NCBI GenBank assembly: GCA_963921425.1
Contig: OY992835.1
Span: 1,798,001 to 1,862,000 of the forward strand
Length of the DNA stretch: 64,000 nt
Origin: Dryas octopetala
Lineage: Eukaryota; Streptophyta; Magnoliopsida; Rosales; Rosaceae
Reading direction: 5' to 3'
Below the pieces are notes generated by a model that was not told the DNA's origin, made no database searches, and saw only the letters and a list, made by a program, of their open reading frames with translations. The position numbers and the translations under genes are program-made. Shown here in pieces: positions 59,823 through 64,000 of the stretch (its first letter is position 1; every line of letters starts with the position of its first letter).

Positions 59823-62800
59823 GGTACAATTTTTTTCATATACTCTGTTTTTCTTAAACTTTGATTTTGGTGATGATATCTCATTTGGTGAGGTTCATTT
59901 GGTGAGGTTTATTTAGTGATTAAAAAGGTTTATAGGATCACAAACAACGTACCTAGAGTTTGGAGAGAAAGAAGAAGAGAATTCGGGTGGGGTGTAAAGA
60001 ATAATTTAGTTTTGGGGTTTATGAATTTCATTTCATTTGGCTGTGTTTCCTTCGAGTTTAGTTGAAGTATAAGTTTTATTTCATCATTTCTTATAGAAAC
60101 TTGTTAATACGCATGTTGATCGAGCAGAACTACGCATCGTAGAAATGGAAACGACGAGTCTTGAGATCGTTGTTTGCCTAGACATGGGCTAAGAAAAAGG
60201 CCTAAAAGATTAGAAACGCGTCCATAAGCCCGAAAGGTCTAGTGTATGGGACGAGGCCCAAACATGGGCTCAAGACCCAAGGGACCAAGGCCTAATTGTG
60301 GGCTTGACAACCAATGGGCCAAGGGCGATGAGGCTTGATGACCAAGAGAAGTGAGGCTAGGTTAGCCTCAACTTAGACACGGGTTAGTAACTTGTGATGG
60401 ACCATTGGTTAGCACCCACGAATGCAAGCGCTCGATATCATAAAGGCGCAAGGCCTAAGAGGACCTTAGTGCAATAAGCGTGCAAGGCTAAGGATAGCCT
60501 AGCCTTGGCACTAATAGAAGACCCAAGTTAACTGATCTAGGCTTAGGTCTTCGCTGTAGGAGAGTCTTGGAGGCGTACACCAAGGGTACGCCCTGAGAGA
60601 GAGGTGCTTTGGAGATGGCCCAATACCAGTGTCGGCCTAGGATGGCACTTGGGGATCCATAAAGTCCCAGGTGGTGAGATCCGTAGGCAATTAGGGTGAA
60701 GTGGATGGGCTTCTTGATTGGAAGACCCAGCTTGCAAGAGAGTTAGCCTAGAAGGAGGCTTGTTCTACTTGGCCAAGGAGTCATGGCCTATCCTAAGTTA
60801 GACTTAGGCGGCAAGCTATCGGGAACCCCAATTAGACAAGGAGTAGGAGACCCTTGGCCATAATCACTATAAATAGGACACGCTAGCCCTCAAGTATGAT
60901 AGGAAACCCTAGCTCTCTAGATTACTTTGAAATGTGTGATTATTGACTTGAGCGTCGGAGGCCGGGTCCTTGGCTGATACTACACCAATGCCCTCTTACG
61001 TTTAGCATTCTTTGTCTTAGTGTGCAGGGTAGAAGGAGAGTGACGTGGTGATCGTCGTAGGCCTTGATATGGAGATTAGAGGCTTGGTTGAGTGCGTGAC
61101 AAATTTTGCCCATAAACATTTGGCGCCATCTGTGGGAATCAAGGTTCCATTCCTATTCGAACTTTACCTAGTTGACTTTATAACGGATCTGCAAAGAGTC
61201 CTAGACTTGGATCGGCGACGCGAATCATGTCTTCGGAGGAGATTTCTAGGAGGTGGTGAGCATGAGACCTTCATGTGTATGGGTGGGCTTGGCCTATGTA
61301 TGGACAAGAACAACCTCCATATTTATGGGTGTGCTCGGCCTTGATTTTTATTGGTACACAGCTTTTTCGGCATACGCGACCTTCATGTTTATTAGTGAGC
61401 ATGATCTTCAATTGTATGGGTAGGCTCGACCTATGTGTAAGGGCGAGCACAACCTCTATGTTTATAGGAGGACCTAGAAGCTGAGACCAAGTCCGAGGTT
61501 TGAGGCTTTAGCCTCCCTGCTGCTGAAAAAAAAAAAAAACAAGAAACAAGTTTGAGGCTTCAAAGTTTCTTTGCTTCCGAAATCAAGCATGCCTCCCTAC
61601 ATGCCACCCATTTTTTATCTTGATCCAAATCAAGTTAAAATAAAAAAAACGAAGGTAACTTCAGCCTCGACATGGCTAAAGCCAAGGAGAAGATCACTCA
61701 GGTTTAGGGGGAGAGCACTCGGCATGGCTCACACTTCCATCTGCCCACTGCTGCTAAAAAAAAAAACCAACTTCAGCCTCGGCCTCCCCAAGGCTGAGGT
61801 TGTCAATCTCAATTTGCTACAAACCCAAAAATACACAAAAAGTACATAGATAAATAAATTGGGAGTGAAGCTGTAGCTTCCGCCTTGCCTTCCTTTTTGT
61901 TGCCATTATGTGATCTAAAGAGGATGATAGAGAGGAGAGTGTACCTACTTCTCGGGGCTCGGAAAAACTGCAAGTTGGCCTCTCTCTTGCAGAAGTCGAA
62001 GCCGAAGTCGATGGTTGTGTGCACCAGGGTGATGCCGGGGTAGTCTTCTAGAGAGCGAAGAACAAGCTGCGATTTGGGTTCTTTCCTTTCTCTGTTAACA
62101 TAAGAACATCCCATGGTTCATTGGGTGTATAAAGACTTAAGCTTCAGCTTTGGCAAAGCCGAGTTGAGACTTCACACTCTGCTGCTTCCCAAATTGAAAA
62201 GAGGTGTGAGGCTTCAGTTTTTCTTGTTGTTCCAATCGAAGAAGGGAAAGCCATTGGCCTCTTTGTCAGCTGCCCATCACATTAAACCAACAAAATAAAA
62301 ATAAAAATAAGAGAAAAGAGCGAAAAGAGCGAAAATGAGCTACCTAGCTCCGGCCTATGCTTTGACGAGGCTGAGGTGAGCACTCGAGACGATGACGGCA
62401 TCGAAGCAAAGGGTGACAAGAGGAATTCTACCCGAGGATGGAAACGTTGCGGGTGGTTGACGTAAGTGTCATCAAAGCTCACTCTACAAACCATTTCCAA
62501 CTTTTTATGGTCTGTGCAAAAGTAATTGAGCAAGAATGGAGAAGAGATAGAGAAATAGGTTTTAAAGCTTCCTGTGTGAGGAAGAAGAAACTGGTGGGTT
62601 TTAATTAAAAAAAAAATAGAAGGGCAACGTCACATGGGCTGCTTGTGTTGGGCCTTTAGTTCTAATTCTTTCTTGGGGCTACTTATGGCCTCCTTAACAA
62701 AGTTGGCTCTATGAAATACATAAACAAATGGGCTGGCTTCTGTTGCCATTTGTTTTGGTCCTTAAAAAAAAAAAATCGCCACTGTCATCTTCACAATTGT

Positions 62801-63054
62801 GATGGCGTGTGTCATAGGCACTTCAAATTTTGTTGGACTTATTTCTTGCATTACAAAATGAGCCGAGGTATGTTCACTTTCATCCGTTTTATGTACTTGA
62901 GCTTTATCAATTTTATTTACATGTTTGTGGGAAACAAGCAAAGCGATGGTAGCATGACTCGTAAATTGAGTTGATCATTAATTTCTCCTCAATGATCCTT
63001 CTTAATTGAGGACTTGGGGACTGGAAAGGATGACCTTGTGCCGCTAAAAATGTT

Positions 63055-63420
63055 TATTGGCGTGCACGACCCTATTGGTGTGCACGGCCTATGTTTAGTG
63101 GTTTGCACGACCCTATTGGTGCGCACGACCTGTGTTTGGTGGCGTGCACGACTTTGATGGTGTGCACAACTTATGTTTAGTGGCTTGCACGACCCTATTG
63201 GTGTTCACGACCTATGTTTAGTGGCGTGCACGACCCTAGTGGTGTGCACAACTTAGGTTTAGTGGCGTGTACGATCTTATTTGTGTGCACGACTTATGTT
63301 TATTGACACGCACACCTTGTTGGTGTACCCGATCTAAGATGATTAGCTCACACGCCTTGTCGGTGTGTCTGAGCTATGTTTATTGGCACGTAAAACCTTC
63401 TTGGTATGTCGGGCCTTAAT
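63055..63420. repeat. Tandem repeat of ~55-65 bp with 'gtgcacgaccctattggtg'
   Basis: At least six degenerate units of the form tggcgtgcacgaccctattg, then gtgtgcacgacctatgttta, lie shortly before the 3' LTR of the gypsy-type element. Later units diverge (gtgtgcacaactta, cacgccttgtcggtgtg). A related but shorter array with atgggtgggcttggcctatg words lies at about 61270-61480 in the same element. Non-coding. Confidence 0.8.
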
Positions 63421-63807
63421 GATTAGTGGTGAACACAAACTTGTCGGTTTGCTCGTCCTTAACTTAGTCTCATATTTATCGGAGTGTATGGTCTGGACGA
63501 TATGAACAGCCAATGCCTCATCTTCTTTTGAATGCCGACCCATGATGAGCTCTGACAAGGACAACTTTTTAGCTCGATCAAACATGCTACCGTTGACTAA
63601 AAATCCTCAACCAAAAAGTACTTTTTGGCTTGGGAACTTGCGGGACTTATGTTGAAACTAATATTGATCGAACATAACTACGTACGCATCGTAGAAATGG
63701 AAACAACAAGTTTTGGGATCGTTGTTTGTCTGGACATGGGCTAAAAAAAAGGTCCAAGAGATTTGAAACGCATCCATAGTCCCAAAAGATTAAGTGGATG
63801 GGACGAG

Positions 63808-64000
63808 TGTAACACCCTGAATTTTCGACTCATGGTAATTTTGTTACTTAAGTCTTCTAACCTTGTTCTTAAGGTTTGTTTAAATGAATTATAATTTTCC
63901 TTAACTTTGTTTTGACTAACTTAGACCTTTGATTGTGGTTCAAGAATTTAGTTGTGTGGAAGTGAATTTTTAAAAAAGAATTTCAAGAGTCTGGTGATTA
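63808..64000 (+). repeat. LTR-like repeat of the 'TGTAACA' family, copy 2 (cut by window end)
   Basis: Starts tgtaacaccctgaattttcg and parallels 13133 onward block by block (atggtaattttgttactta, aaggtttgttta, aacttagacctttg, ttagttgtgtggaa). It interrupts the 3' LTR of the gypsy-type element after ggacgag. The right end is outside the window. Confidence 0.75.

Larger units (their letters stand above)
60102..64000 (+). mobile_element. Non-autonomous gypsy-type LTR element, 3' end beyond window
   Basis: 5' LTR about 60102-61118, ending in ca. It is followed by tttggcgccatctgtgggaa, the PBS form common in plant gypsy elements. A second LTR starts about 63650, after aacttgcgggactta. Both LTRs share catcgtagaaatggaaac and ggacatgggctaa in order. 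The 3' LTR is interrupted at about 63808 by a tgtaacaccc-type LTR sequence that runs off the window. The 2.5-kb internal region has no gag-pol; it holds tandem repeats and low-complexity frames. The element is LARD-like and depends on another element's proteins. The TSD cannot be checked because the right end is missing. Confidence 0.8.

Overview
This is nuclear DNA of a flowering plant, probably a woody eudicot. The signs are intron-rich genes with GT-AG junctions, an ALIS/CDC50 gene of plant type, FAR1/MULE transposase remains, many short AT-rich MITEs, and AT-rich non-coding DNA with CT/GA and TAA microsatellites. The species cannot be fixed from the sequence alone. There are no bacterial, organellar, rRNA, tRNA or CRISPR features.

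Only two host genes can be built completely, by joining exons at GT-AG sites and checking phase. The first, on the + strand at 18062-22342, has 8 exons and encodes a 344-residue ALA-interacting subunit (CDC50/LEM3 family, the partner of P4-ATPase lipid flippases). The second, on the - strand from 57161 down to 44407, has 11 exons and encodes a 408-residue secreted protein that looks like a periplasmic-binding (BtuF/FecB-like) fold. It contains a 14-nt microexon, and its two largest introns (2.6 and 5.3 kb) carry repeat debris.

The rest is mostly transposable elements, several resolved to the base by terminal repeats and target-site duplications. From left to right: a 4.8-kb Mutator-like element with long TIRs and a broken FAR1-type transposase (995-5799); an interspersed repeat in two inverted copies (about 6163-9513 and 24858-26603), the first carrying a 1.6-kb hAT-type insertion whose empty site is preserved in the second; gypsy-type and Copia-type fragments (10.4-13.6 kb); a PIF/Harbinger MITE (16441-17122); the ALIS gene; a MITE (23998-24561); and a 2.3-kb solo LTR (26778-29065).

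Next is a nested stack inside what looks like one CACTA-type element (29426-44301). It holds a 5.2-kb Copia-type element without recognisable pol, a Mutator-type MITE split by a second, decayed Copia element with gag-pol, and a hAT MITE. The CACTA end lies about 100 bp past the stop codon of the second gene. To the right of that gene (57.2-64 kb) are intergenic DNA, a long GA repeat, and a non-autonomous gypsy-type element whose 3' LTR is interrupted by another LTR running off the window.

The two host genes have no evident functional link. I did not find a new multi-gene system. The strongest unusual observations are the microexon gene, the datable nesting with matched TSDs, the empty/filled hAT pair, the intronic hairpin, and repeat blocks shared by the two Copia elements.
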